Assembly (NCBI GenBank): GCA_903914175.1
Contig: CAIWNX010000151.1
Coordinates: 1 to 41,824, forward strand
Reading direction: 5' to 3'
Origin: an uncultured beta proteobacterium
GTDB taxonomy: Bacteria > Pseudomonadota > Gammaproteobacteria > Burkholderiales > Burkholderiaceae_C
Length of the DNA stretch: 41,824 bases
In this document: in pieces, positions 1-7,775 of the stretch
How the letters are laid out: every line of letters begins with the position of its first letter
Numbering within the stretch: position 1 is the first letter of the stretch
Notes under the pieces: model-generated
The model's input: only the letters and a program-made list of their open reading frames with translations
Told to the model about the DNA's origin: nothing
Databases searched by the model: none
Translations under genes and position numbers: made by a program

Positions 1-2
1 AG

Positions 3-1514
3 CACTTTATTCACGCCTTGCAGGGCGGCGCCGACGACTACCTGGTGCGGCCCATCAACCCGGCCCTGCTTGAGGCGAAATTGCGCCACTACGCGCGGGT
101 GCTGGGCCTGCAGTCGCGCCTGGCGATGCTGGCGCAGCGCCAGCGCGACATTCACGACAATATTCTGGACGCCGTACTCACGCTTGATGACCAGGGGCAA
201 ATCCAGGAGAGCAATCTGGCTGCGCTGCGCATCTTTGGTGACGGCACGCAGCGGCTCGACGGCCGGCACTGCGATCAGGTGCTGGGCGCAACGCTGGCGG
301 ACCTGCTCGGGCAAGGCGAAATCGCGCTGCGGCGCTTTGACGGTAGCCGTTTTCCGGCCGAACTGGCGCTGAGCCAGTGGAACGAGGCCGAACTGCTGCG
401 CTACACCATCGTGATTCGCGACCTGACCGAGCGCCGCCGCATCGAACGCATGAAGGACGAGTTTCTGGCCACCGTCAGCCACGAGTTGCGCACGCCGCTG
501 ACCTCGGTGCTGGGCGCGCTGGGGCTGCTGGCATCGGGTGCGGCCGGCGCGCTGCCCAAAGCGGCTCTGCCGCTGGCCGAGGTCGCCAAGCGCAATGGCG
601 AGCGCCTGAGTCGGCTGATCGACGACATCCTTGACCTGACCAAGCTCGAAGCCAAACAGATGGTGCTGCAAATGCGCAGCACGACGCTGGATGCTCTGCT
701 GCGCGAGGCGATGACGGCGAACCAGGGCTATGCCGGGCGGGCTGGCGTGCACCTGAAACTGGAACTGACAGCGCCCAGCCCAGCGGTGCGCGTTGACACC
801 GACCGCTTTCTTCAAGTCATGGCCAATCTGCTCTCCAACGCCATCAAGCACTCGGCGGCAGGTGACACGGTCAGCGTGAGCCTTGACTGGTCCGACACCC
901 GCCTGCGCGTCAAGGTGCAGGACCAGGGCCCCGGGATCGATCCGAAATTCCGCGCCCGCTTGTTCGAAAAGTTTTCCCAAGCCGATGCCTCGGACCGCCG
1001 CGCCCAGGGCGGAACCGGCCTGGGCCTGTACATCACCCGCATGCTGGTCGAGCGCATGGGTGGGCGTGTCGATGTCGAAGCGGCAAGCGGCCCGGGCGCG
1101 TGCTTTTGTATCGAATTACCACTCATCGACGCCCTGGCACAACGCGCGGGGCCGTGGTTGCTGCACATTGACAACGATCTGGACGCGCGCTTGCGCGTCG
1201 CCGACTGGCTCTCGCCACTGTGCCCGGTGCAGGGGGTGGCCGACCTGCAGCAGGCACGTGCACTGCCGGTGCAGTCCCAGCCGCCCATCATCATTGCCGA
1301 CCCGCAGGCGCAGGGCTCGGCTGACGAGTTTTGCAAGGCCTTGCAACACCTGTCGCAGGGACGCGGCGTGATTCTGTTCAGCGACGCTGTCGATGACGCT
1401 TTCGTGCGCCGCCTGGGGCTGCTCTGGCTGCAAAAGGCACATACCGGGCGCGAGGAAATGCTGGGCGCCGCGCGCTCGGCGCTGGTCAAGGCGAACCAGG
1501 AGCATCGGTCATGA
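3..1514 (+). CDS. Hybrid sensor histidine kinase (receiver-PAS-HisKA-HATPase-receiver-like), 5'-truncated by window edge
   Basis: The open frame runs in from the left edge, so the true start is outside. The first residues are the end of a receiver domain (GADDYLVRP, with Arg after the usual conserved basic position). A PAS-like segment follows (about residues 50-140), then the HisKA H-box with phospho-acceptor His (FLATVSHELRTPL) and an intact HATPase_c domain: N box NLLSNAIKH, G1 DQGPGID, F box FEKFSQAD, G2 GGTGLGLYI. The last ~120 residues look like a degraded receiver, with IDND in place of an acidic pair, a possible acceptor Asp in IIIADP, and a Lys in LLWLQK. There are no membrane segments in the visible part, so it is probably cytosolic. 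It overlaps the next gene by ATGA, which suggests translational coupling in a phosphorelay operon. Family assignment is secure; the signal sensed is unknown. Confidence 0.93.
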   Translation, partial: HFIHALQGGADDYLVRPINPALLEAKLRHYARVLGLQSRLAMLAQRQRDIHDNILDAVLTLDDQGQIQESNLAALRIFGDGTQRLDGRHCDQVLGATLADLLGQGEIALRRFDGSRFPAELALSQWNEAELLRYTIVIRDLTERRRIERMKDEFLATVSHELRTPLTSVLGALGLLASGAAGALPKAALPLAEVAKRNGERLSRLIDDILDLTKLEAKQMVLQMRSTTLDALLREAMTANQGYAGRAGVHLKLELTAPSPAVRVDTDRFLQVMANLLSNAIKHSAAGDTVSVSLDWSDTRLRVKVQDQGPGIDPKFRARLFEKFSQADASDRRAQGGTGLGLYITRMLVERMGGRVDVEAASGPGACFCIELPLIDALAQRAGPWLLHIDNDLDARLRVADWLSPLCPVQGVADLQQARALPVQSQPPIIIADPQAQGSADEFCKALQHLSQGRGVILFSDAVDDAFVRRLGLLWLQKAHTGREEMLGAARSALVKANQEHRS

Positions 1515-1909
1515 GCGAACTGCACCGGGTCATGTGTGTTGAGGATGACCCCGACATCCGCATGATCATTGAATTCAGCCTCGCAACGGTGGGTGGCTAC
1601 GAGGTTTGTCTGTGCCCGGGTGGCCAGGCGGCGCTGGCGCAGGCACCGATCTTCAAGCCTGACCTGGTGCTGCTCGACGTCATGATGCCCGACCTCAGTG
1701 GCCCCGAAACACTGGCCGCTCTGCGTCTGCAAGAGGGCATGAAAGGTGTGCCGGTGGTCTTCATGACGGCCAAGGCAATGCCCGAGGAAGTCGAAGACTT
1801 GCTGCAGTACGGCGCCACCGGTGTCATCGTCAAACCTTTTGACCCGGTCACGCTGCCGCAAAACATCCGGATTTACTGGGAGCACGGGCGTGGCATCGCA
1901 CATGACTGA
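1511..1909 (+). CDS. Single-domain CheY-like response regulator
   Basis: A 132-residue stand-alone receiver. It has the acidic pocket (VEDDPD near residue 11), the phospho-acceptor Asp in VLLDVMMPD, the conserved Thr in FMTAKA, and the Lys in VKPFDP. There is no output domain, so it probably passes a phosphoryl group between the upstream hybrid kinase and the downstream HPt protein, or acts by protein contact. The ATG overlaps the kinase stop (ATGA), and its own stop overlaps the HPt start by 8 bases, so the three genes are tightly coupled. Receiver identity is certain; its partners are inferred from position only. Confidence 0.93.
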   Translation: MSELHRVMCVEDDPDIRMIIEFSLATVGGYEVCLCPGGQAALAQAPIFKPDLVLLDVMMPDLSGPETLAALRLQEGMKGVPVVFMTAKAMPEEVEDLLQYGATGVIVKPFDPVTLPQNIRIYWEHGRGIAHD

Positions 1910-2252
1910 AGGTTTGCCGCCTGCGGCCTTGGCGCAGTTTGAGGTCCTGCAGCGAGGTTTCGTGACGGGTCTGCCAGCGCGCTGGCTGGCAGTTGAAACC
2001 GCCGCCACGGCACAGGAACGCCAGGCTGTGTTGCACCGTCTGTGCGGCGCCGCCGGCAGCTATGGCCTGGAGGGTCTGAGCCAGTGCGCACGGGTGGCCG
2101 AGACGCTGGCATTGTCGGGGCCGCCCGAGGAACTGACGCAGGCGCTGGCACTGCTTAAAGGGGAGATCGAGCGGGCCGCAGCTTGTCATCCCGGGCTTGA
2201 CCCGGGATCCAGTGCCACACGGTGCATGGATTGCGGATCAAGTCCGCAATGA
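1902..2252 (+). CDS. HPt (histidine phosphotransfer) domain protein
   Basis: About 116 residues, all-helical in appearance. It contains the HPt signature LHRLCGAAGSYGLEGL, where the His is the phosphorylated residue; the family pattern is H-[KR]-L-x-G-x-[AS]-G. ATG 1902 overlaps the receiver stop by 8 bases and is preferred to an upstream GTG at 1821, which lies deep inside the receiver gene. The last ~20 residues (from CHPGLDPG) are encoded by a dispersed 26-bp repeat element, and the stop codon lies inside that element, so the native C-terminus has probably been replaced. The core HPt domain ends before this tail, so function is likely kept. It is the phosphotransfer partner of the two preceding genes. 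Confidence 0.75.
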   Translation: MTEGLPPAALAQFEVLQRGFVTGLPARWLAVETAATAQERQAVLHRLCGAAGSYGLEGLSQCARVAETLALSGPPEELTQALALLKGEIERAAACHPGLDPGSSATRCMDCGSSPQ

Positions 2253-2253
2253 C
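2185..2253. repeat. Paired inverted 26-bp repeat (BIME-like), copy 1
   Basis: Two 26-bp units, 2185-2210 and 2228-2253, face each other across a 17-bp spacer. Each unit is itself nearly palindromic (arms such as CCCGGG...CCCGGG or GCGGA...TCCGC). The shared form is roughly GTCATYSCGGRCTTGAYCC followed by a short tail. The same arrangement recurs at 15138-15218. It overlaps the end of the HPt gene. Confidence 0.8.
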
Positions 2254-2295
2254 CAGTCAGGTGGGTAGACCGGAGTCATGGCTCACCCTGAATCC

Positions 2296-2338
2296 GTCAC
2301 ATTGTCGTGACACTTTGGCGTCCGGGCGGCGCTGTAAT
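2296..2338 (+). promoter_or_regulatory. Possible promoter/operator before the STAS gene
   Basis: The gap between the HPt gene and the STAS gene holds an inverted repeat GTCAC-N6-GTGAC (2296-2311) and a -10-like TGTAAT (2333-2338). No good -35 hexamer sits at 16-18 bp spacing. The STAS-led genes may therefore have their own promoter. The evidence is weak. Confidence 0.25.
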
Positions 2339-2383
2339 AGGGGCATCCAAACATCCAACTGCGAACTTTTAATGGAAACAATG

Positions 2384-2722
2384 ATGGAACTCAAAGGAAT
2401 AATCGAAGGCAATGACGTACTGGTCATCGAACTGCGCGAGGACAACCTCGACGCCAGCAATGTGCGCGAGTTCAAGGACGCCGTGCAAGCCGTGATTCAT
2501 GAGCGCAAGCAAGTCGTGCTCGACATGTCGGGCGTCAAGTTTGTCGACAGCTCGGGCCTGGGTGCGCTGATCTCCTGCCTGCGCCTGCTCAACAGCCGAC
2601 GCGGGGACTTCAAGCTCTGCGGCATGTCAAAGACCGTGCGCGCCCTGTTCGAGCTGATGCGCATGCACCGGGTTTTCAATATCCACGACACGCGGCAAGA
2701 AGCGGTCAGTTCTTTTACCTGA
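2384..2722 (+). CDS. STAS-domain anti-sigma factor antagonist
   Basis: A 112-residue STAS protein of the SpoIIAA/RsbV type. The motif VDSSGLGALISCL carries the Ser that is phosphorylated by an RsbW-type kinase and dephosphorylated by a PP2C phosphatase. The unphosphorylated form binds the anti-sigma or kinase partner. Three in-frame ATGs occur at 2372, 2381 and 2384; 2384 is chosen because GGAA lies 6 bases upstream and the product then has the usual size. It is followed after 7 bases by the solute-binding protein gene, and two genes on lies a PP2C-HATPase protein that could both phosphorylate and dephosphorylate it. No sigma factor is encoded in the window, so the final target is unknown. 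Confidence 0.88.
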   Translation: MELKGIIEGNDVLVIELREDNLDASNVREFKDAVQAVIHERKQVVLDMSGVKFVDSSGLGALISCLRLLNSRRGDFKLCGMSKTVRALFELMRMHRVFNIHDTRQEAVSSFT

Positions 2723-2729
2723 GGTACCG

Positions 2730-3551
2730 ATGCAAGCCAACTGTCACAGGGCTGGCCTTGGTCAGACGCTGGCCGCCTTGCTGCTGGCGGTTGTGGCGCT
2801 GCTGGGCCAGACCAGCGCGCTGGCCGGCGCGGTGAGCGAGCGCGTCAAGAGCAGCGCCAGTGTGCGCGTTTGCATCTGGCCCGACTACTACGGCATCAGC
2901 CTGCGCGATCCGCGCACCCAGCAACTCAGCGGCATCGACATCGAACTCTCGGCGCAACTGGCCAGGGATCTGGGCGTGCGGCTGGCCTACGTCGATTCAT
3001 CCTTTGCCACGCTGATCGAAGACCTCGCCAGCGACCGCTGCGACGTCGCCATGTTTGCCGTCGGCATCACAGCGCAGCGCCAGCGCGCGCTGCGCTTCAC
3101 ACAGCCCTATCTGCAAAGCGATATTTATGGCGTGACCACGCGCAACAATCGCGTCGTCAAAAGCTGGGACGACATCGACAAGCCCGGCGTTCAGGTCGCG
3201 GTGCAGACCGGCACCTTCATGGAGCCGGTCATGGCCGCCTCGCTCAAGCAGGCAAAAATGCTCGTGATCCGACCACCGCAGACGCGCGAACAGGAGTTAG
3301 AGGCCGGACGCGTCGACGTCTTCATGACCGACTACCCCTACAGCCGGCGCCTGCTCGACCGGGTCGACTGGGCGCGCCTGGTGGCACCACCCAAACCCTT
3401 CAATCCGATTGCCTACGCCTACGCGGTGAAGCCGGGCGATGAAGAGTGGTTCAAGCAGATCGATCAGTTCGTGGCCCGGATCAAGCGCGATGGACGGCTT
3501 GAAACAGCGGCCAAAAATTCAGGCTTGACCGAGATCGTTGTCAGGAATTGA
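2730..3551 (+). CDS. Periplasmic solute-binding protein (family 3, amino-acid type)
   Basis: 273 residues with an N-terminal signal peptide: hydrophobic core LAALLLAVVALLG and a likely cleavage near ALA-G. The mature protein has the SBP_bac_3 layout: SVRVCIWPDYYG at the start, GIDIELSAQLARDLG, then DVAMFAVGITAQRQRALRFTQPY and a C-terminal lobe with VDVFMTDYPYSRRL. A GAGG Shine-Dalgarno lies just before ATG 2730. No ABC permease or ATPase gene is adjacent. Instead it sits between a STAS protein and a membrane phosphatase/kinase with a periplasmic Cache region, which suggests a sensory rather than a transport role (inference). Family assignment is firm; the ligand is unknown. Confidence 0.88.
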   Translation: MQANCHRAGLGQTLAALLLAVVALLGQTSALAGAVSERVKSSASVRVCIWPDYYGISLRDPRTQQLSGIDIELSAQLARDLGVRLAYVDSSFATLIEDLASDRCDVAMFAVGITAQRQRALRFTQPYLQSDIYGVTTRNNRVVKSWDDIDKPGVQVAVQTGTFMEPVMAASLKQAKMLVIRPPQTREQELEAGRVDVFMTDYPYSRRLLDRVDWARLVAPPKPFNPIAYAYAVKPGDEEWFKQIDQFVARIKRDGRLETAAKNSGLTEIVVRN

Positions 3552-3558
3552 GTACCCG

Positions 3559-6555
3559 GTGACTGAACCCAAGATTGAATCCAGCCGCGCCGTGCGTGTC
3601 TGGCTGAAAAGCAGCCACCTTTATGCGGTGGGCGCCACACTGTGCGCGCTCGTTGTGCTGCTGGCGCTGGCCTTCGTCCAGTTCGAGAAGGCTGAAGTCA
3701 AGACCAGCAAGCGCACCGAGTTGCAGCAACTGGTCAAGGCGCTGGAGAGCCAGACTGCGGCCCATGTCGGTGTCGTCGAGGCCATGCTGCTGGCACTGGC
3801 GCATTCCAACCATGATCTGCTTGCGCCCCGGGCGAGCGGGCGCCTTGACGCCCATGTCGTTAGCACCATGCGCAGCTACCCACAGATCCGAAGCCTGTCG
3901 GTCGTCAATGCGGCCGGTCGTGTGCTGGGCAGCAGCACCGCCGATAACATCGATCTGACGCTGAACCTGGAAAAGTTCGGCGCCCCGGCGCAGGATACGG
4001 CCACCGTCATGGTCGGCCCGATGCTGGCCGGACGCGATCTGGTCCAAATCATGGGCGCAGCGCCCGACGCAAGGAAATTCAATGTGTTTCCGATGCAGGT
4101 GCGCCTCCATTCGCCAAACGGGCAGCACCTGACGCTGCTGGCACTGGTCAACGCCGATTACTTCAGCCTGGAATATGAATCGACCGTCAACAACCCGACG
4201 GTGCGCATCGCGCTAACCGACCGAAGCGGTACCCTGCTGGTGGCGACCAGCAATGTGCAGCACAGCAGAGCCGTGTCACTGAACCACCTGCGTGTCTTTA
4301 CCGAATTTCTGGCGCTACGCGATTGGGGCAGCTACCTCGGAGCCGGTATCGATGACGCCTACGTGATCAGCGCTTTTTCGGCCTTGCGAAAGTGGCCGAT
4401 GGTGGTGCTGGTGGAAACCTCGTACAGCGACGCGATGATCGAAGTCGCGAGCCTGACGCGCTGGACCCTGGCTGCCACGCTGGCAATCGGCCTGGCGATT
4501 GCCCTGCTGACTTTGGCCGCGAGTCTCAATCTGAAACGCCATGCTGCCATCAAAAAGCGCCTGGACCAGGAGGTGCAGGCCAGCCAGGCCCATAGCAATG
4601 CGGTGCTGGAGTCGTCCATCGACGCCGTCATTACGCTGGACGCGACCGGCCGCATTGTGGCTTTCAACCCGGCGGCGGAAAAAATGTTTGGCCGACACAA
4701 GGACGACTGTCTGGGCCAGTTGATGGACGGCTTGCTGGTGCCGCCGAATTTGCAGAAAGCCCACCACGATGGCATGCAACGTTTCCTGGCGCACCGCGAT
4801 GGGCCAGCCCTGACACGCTTGAACCGGCGCATCGAGACCACCGCATTGCATGCCAGCGGCGCACTGTTCCCGATTGAGCTCTCGATCGTTTCGGTCGACG
4901 TCGGCGGTGTGCTCTTCTTTACCGCCAATGTGCGCGACATCAGTGAGTCGAAAAAGGCGACGCAGGAGATTGCCGATCTGCTGGCCAAGTACCGCACCAC
5001 CGCAAAGGCCTTGGAGCAGCAGAAGATAGCGCTCGATGAGCACGCCATCGTCAGCATCGTCGATGTCGATGACACCATCATCTATGCCAACGACAAGCTG
5101 ATCGACATCTCGGGCTATTCACGCCAGGAATTGCTGGGGCGCAAACAGCACGCGTTTCGCTACCCGCTGAACGCGGCCCTCTACGCCGACCTGCGCGAGA
5201 GCCTGGCCAGCGGGAAGATCTGGCACGGCGAATTGCTCAAGCGCCGCCGCGATGGCGGAACCTACTGGGTCGCCAATACAACGGTGCCGGTGCAGGCTGA
5301 TGACGGCAGCGTGCAGCAGTACATCAGCATCCAGACCGATATCACCACGCTGCGGCAAACCGAGATCGCCTTGCAGGAAGCGCGGGCGCGCGAGCTCGAC
5401 ATCGGCAACCGGATCCAGCAGACCCTGCTGGCCGCCTCGCCCCACCAGCAGGTGCATGGCTTGTGGCTGAGTCACTATAACCAGGCCTCCAAAGGCGTCG
5501 ATGGCGATTTTGTCGACGTTCTCGAGCTTGGCGCCAACTGCGTCGACATCATCATCGGCGACGTCATGGGCAAGGGCGTGCCGGCAGCGCTGCTGGGCGC
5601 GGCCACCAAACTGCAGTTCAGCCGCTCGCTGGCCGAGTTGTTTGCCAACGCGGGTCGTCAGGGCGCGCTGCCCGAACCGCATACCATTGTCTCGGCCGTG
5701 CACGAGGCCATGACACCGCACCTGCAGGCGCTCGAATCCTTTGTCACGCTGGCCTACATCCGCATCGATCTGGACCGCAAGCGCATCACCTGGGTCGGCT
5801 GCGGACACGAGGAGTCGCTGCTGATTCATGGCGACGGCGAATCGACGTTGCTGCCCAACCAACACCCGCCACTGGGCATCCTCAGCCCGAGCGACTACAC
5901 GCAGAGCAGCATTGCGCTGGCAGCCGACGATGTGTTGTTTCTTTGTTCGGATGGTTTGACCGATGCCATCGGGCCGGACGGGCAACGCCTGGGGCGTGAT
6001 ATCGTCAACACCACCTTGCGCCGACTGGTGCGTGACCACCCGACACCTACCGCCGCTCTGCAGGCATTGCGCCAGGAGTTGCTTCATTCAACGGTCCAAC
6101 TCAATGACGATGTGACGATGGCACTGATCATGCAAGCTGGGGCCAATAGCACGGACAGCCGCTGTGAACTGCCGATCGAGATGCCGTCGATCAACACACT
6201 GCGCGAGTTTGTGCATGAACGCTCGCTGCACGCAGGCTTGTCGGAAGCCGACGCCGCCATGTTCGAGCTCGCCAGCGTCGAGGTCTTTACCAACATCGTG
6301 CGCCACGCCAAAGGGCTGTTGCCAGGCGCGCCACTGGAAGTCATCGCGCATTGCAGCGCGCACAAGATTGTGCTGGAGGTGATCCACCTGGGCGAAGCCT
6401 TCACGCCGCCGGCAGAAACGATTGCACCCGACCTGACGTCGTTCCCCGAGGGCGGCTTTGGCATGACCATCATCCGCAGTGCCTGCAGCGAGGTCGAGTT
6501 CCTGCATCACGAAGGCGTCAACACCGTGCGCATGACGCGTCTGATCACCGCCTGA
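3559..6555 (+). CDS. Membrane Cache-PAS-PAS-SpoIIE phosphatase with C-terminal RsbW-like HATPase
   Basis: About 998 residues. TM1 lies near residues 22-44 and TM2 near 300-325, and they bracket a ~255-residue periplasmic Cache-like sensor. PAS1 (about 345-465) and PAS2 (about 490-610) follow. The PP2C/SpoIIE domain (about 615-855) has its metal-binding Asp residues intact: GDFVDV, GDVMGKG, CSDGLTD, NDDVT. The last ~130 residues are an anti-sigma-kinase-like HATPase with N box VEVFTNIVRHA and G2 GGFGMTII. The usual G1 Asp is His (codon 6385-6387, IHLGEAF), which may weaken ATP binding. Phosphatase and kinase arms in one chain recall HsbR of Pseudomonas, which has a receiver as its input instead. 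GTG 3559 follows the SBP stop; TTG 3538 is an alternative start. The likely substrate is the STAS protein upstream. Confidence 0.88.
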   Translation: MTEPKIESSRAVRVWLKSSHLYAVGATLCALVVLLALAFVQFEKAEVKTSKRTELQQLVKALESQTAAHVGVVEAMLLALAHSNHDLLAPRASGRLDAHVVSTMRSYPQIRSLSVVNAAGRVLGSSTADNIDLTLNLEKFGAPAQDTATVMVGPMLAGRDLVQIMGAAPDARKFNVFPMQVRLHSPNGQHLTLLALVNADYFSLEYESTVNNPTVRIALTDRSGTLLVATSNVQHSRAVSLNHLRVFTEFLALRDWGSYLGAGIDDAYVISAFSALRKWPMVVLVETSYSDAMIEVASLTRWTLAATLAIGLAIALLTLAASLNLKRHAAIKKRLDQEVQASQAHSNAVLESSIDAVITLDATGRIVAFNPAAEKMFGRHKDDCLGQLMDGLLVPPNLQKAHHDGMQRFLAHRDGPALTRLNRRIETTALHASGALFPIELSIVSVDVGGVLFFTANVRDISESKKATQEIADLLAKYRTTAKALEQQKIALDEHAIVSIVDVDDTIIYANDKLIDISGYSRQELLGRKQHAFRYPLNAALYADLRESLASGKIWHGELLKRRRDGGTYWVANTTVPVQADDGSVQQYISIQTDITTLRQTEIALQEARARELDIGNRIQQTLLAASPHQQVHGLWLSHYNQASKGVDGDFVDVLELGANCVDIIIGDVMGKGVPAALLGAATKLQFSRSLAELFANAGRQGALPEPHTIVSAVHEAMTPHLQALESFVTLAYIRIDLDRKRITWVGCGHEESLLIHGDGESTLLPNQHPPLGILSPSDYTQSSIALAADDVLFLCSDGLTDAIGPDGQRLGRDIVNTTLRRLVRDHPTPTAALQALRQELLHSTVQLNDDVTMALIMQAGANSTDSRCELPIEMPSINTLREFVHERSLHAGLSEADAAMFELASVEVFTNIVRHAKGLLPGAPLEVIAHCSAHKIVLEVIHLGEAFTPPAETIAPDLTSFPEGGFGMTIIRSACSEVEFLHHEGVNTVRMTRLITA

Positions 6556-6661
6556 AACTCCGCCACCGTTCGCGCAGGCGGGCTCGAGGGTTTGCAATCC
6601 TGACACATATTTTCCAGCTCAATCAGTTGCAATAGGCGCATCGGGCCATGAACCCCGATTC

Positions 6662-6689
6662 CGTCATTGCGAGGAGCGTGGCGATGACG
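6662..6689. repeat. Short hairpin repeat of the GTCATTGCGAGGAGCG type
   Basis: Arms CGTCATTGC (6662-6670) and GCGATGACG (6681-6689) pair with one mismatch around a 10-base loop. The sequence resembles dispersed intergenic repeats common in proteobacterial genomes. It lies in frame upstream of the acyltransferase and argues against a start codon before it. Confidence 0.5.
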
Positions 6690-6749
6690 AAAGCAAGTGT
6701 CTTGGATTTTGGAAAGATCAATGGTGCGTTGGCACAGAAATATCGAAAC

Positions 6750-7760
6750 ATGAATATGCGAATCCAAACCTTGCGCGGGCTGGCCTGTCTGCTGCTGGTG
6801 CTCTACCACGTCGTGGGCGCCGACCCCAGCCTGGGCTTGCGCGTGCAGGACGGCGCCGTGCGCTGGTTCAACGATGGCCTGGCCTATCTTCGCATGCCGC
6901 TGTTCACTTTTTTGTCAGGACTGGTCTATGGGCTGCGTCCGTTTGCCGGCAACAGCCGCGCCTTTCTTCAAGGCAAAGTGCGCCGCTTGCTGATCCCGAT
7001 GCTGGTGGTGGGAACCGCTTTTGCCGTGCTGCAGGTGCTGACGCCGGGCACCCATTCATCGGTCGGACCCTGGTATTTGCTGCACCTGCAGCCGGTGGCG
7101 CACTTCTGGTTTGTCGAGTCACTGTTCTGGGTCTTCGTGGTGATCTGGGCCCTGGAACGCCAGCATCTGATCAGCGGCATGAAGGGCTTGCTGCTGGTGC
7201 TGGCCCTGTCGTGCGCGCTGTATCTTTCGGTCAGTGGCTGGCACTGGCTGAGTCTGGATGGCGCCATTTACCTGATGCCTTATTTTTTGACCGGGCTGCT
7301 GTGTTCACGCTTCAGGCTGGAGCGCCATCTGGCCAATCCCTGGATCCGGCTCGCGCTGCTGGCGCTGGCCCTGGCGGCCGCAGTCTCCATGGGCATGCCG
7401 GTGCCCAATGCAGAGCGCCGCACGGTCGCGATGCTGCTGACAGGCATGTCGCTGTGCCTGCTGTGCCTGGGTTGCGGCCTGGTCCTGCCCTGGCTGGCCC
7501 GTATTGGACGCCACTCTTACGCGATCTACCTGTTTCATGTTTTCTTTACCGCGGCCACCCGACTGGCGCTGCACCGCATCGGCATCGACCTGTTGGCGCT
7601 TGACCTGCTGCCGGGCTTGCTGCTCGGCCTGGCCGGACCGATGCTGATCGAGCGTCTGGCGGGCGGCTTCAAGTGGCCGGCGCTGCTGCTGCTGGGGCGC
7701 TCGGCCAAGGCCGACAAGCCCGCCCAAACCGCCACCGAGCCGCTGGTGCTGGCACGCTAA
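6750..7760 (+). CDS. Acyltransferase 3 family membrane protein
   Basis: A 336-residue integral membrane protein with about ten hydrophobic segments. It carries the family signature near the N-terminus: RGLACLLLVLYHVVG, with the conserved His, followed by LRMPLFTFLSGLVYGLRP. Members of this family (OafA/WecH-like) move acetyl or succinyl groups onto sugars at the inner membrane. The frame is open up to 6648, but that stretch contains a hairpin repeat, so ATG 6750 (MNMRIQTLRG) is chosen; no clear Shine-Dalgarno is seen. It is the first gene of the polysaccharide locus on this strand, followed 15 bases later by a small membrane protein. Likely job: O-acylation of the exopolysaccharide repeat unit (inference). 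Confidence 0.88.
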   Translation: MNMRIQTLRGLACLLLVLYHVVGADPSLGLRVQDGAVRWFNDGLAYLRMPLFTFLSGLVYGLRPFAGNSRAFLQGKVRRLLIPMLVVGTAFAVLQVLTPGTHSSVGPWYLLHLQPVAHFWFVESLFWVFVVIWALERQHLISGMKGLLLVLALSCALYLSVSGWHWLSLDGAIYLMPYFLTGLLCSRFRLERHLANPWIRLALLALALAAAVSMGMPVPNAERRTVAMLLTGMSLCLLCLGCGLVLPWLARIGRHSYAIYLFHVFFTAATRLALHRIGIDLLALDLLPGLLLGLAGPMLIERLAGGFKWPALLLLGRSAKADKPAQTATEPLVLAR

Positions 7761-7775
7761 TCACCGCCAGACACT

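Noticed and set aside
812-2008. A 398-codon open frame on the minus strand
   Set aside because: It is opposite the kinase, receiver and HPt genes and has no recognisable motif or ribosome-binding site.
6604-6615. CACA close to TTTTCC before the acyltransferase gene as another regulator site
   Set aside because: No second CACA at 11 bp and the spacing to TTTTCC differs from the better sites.
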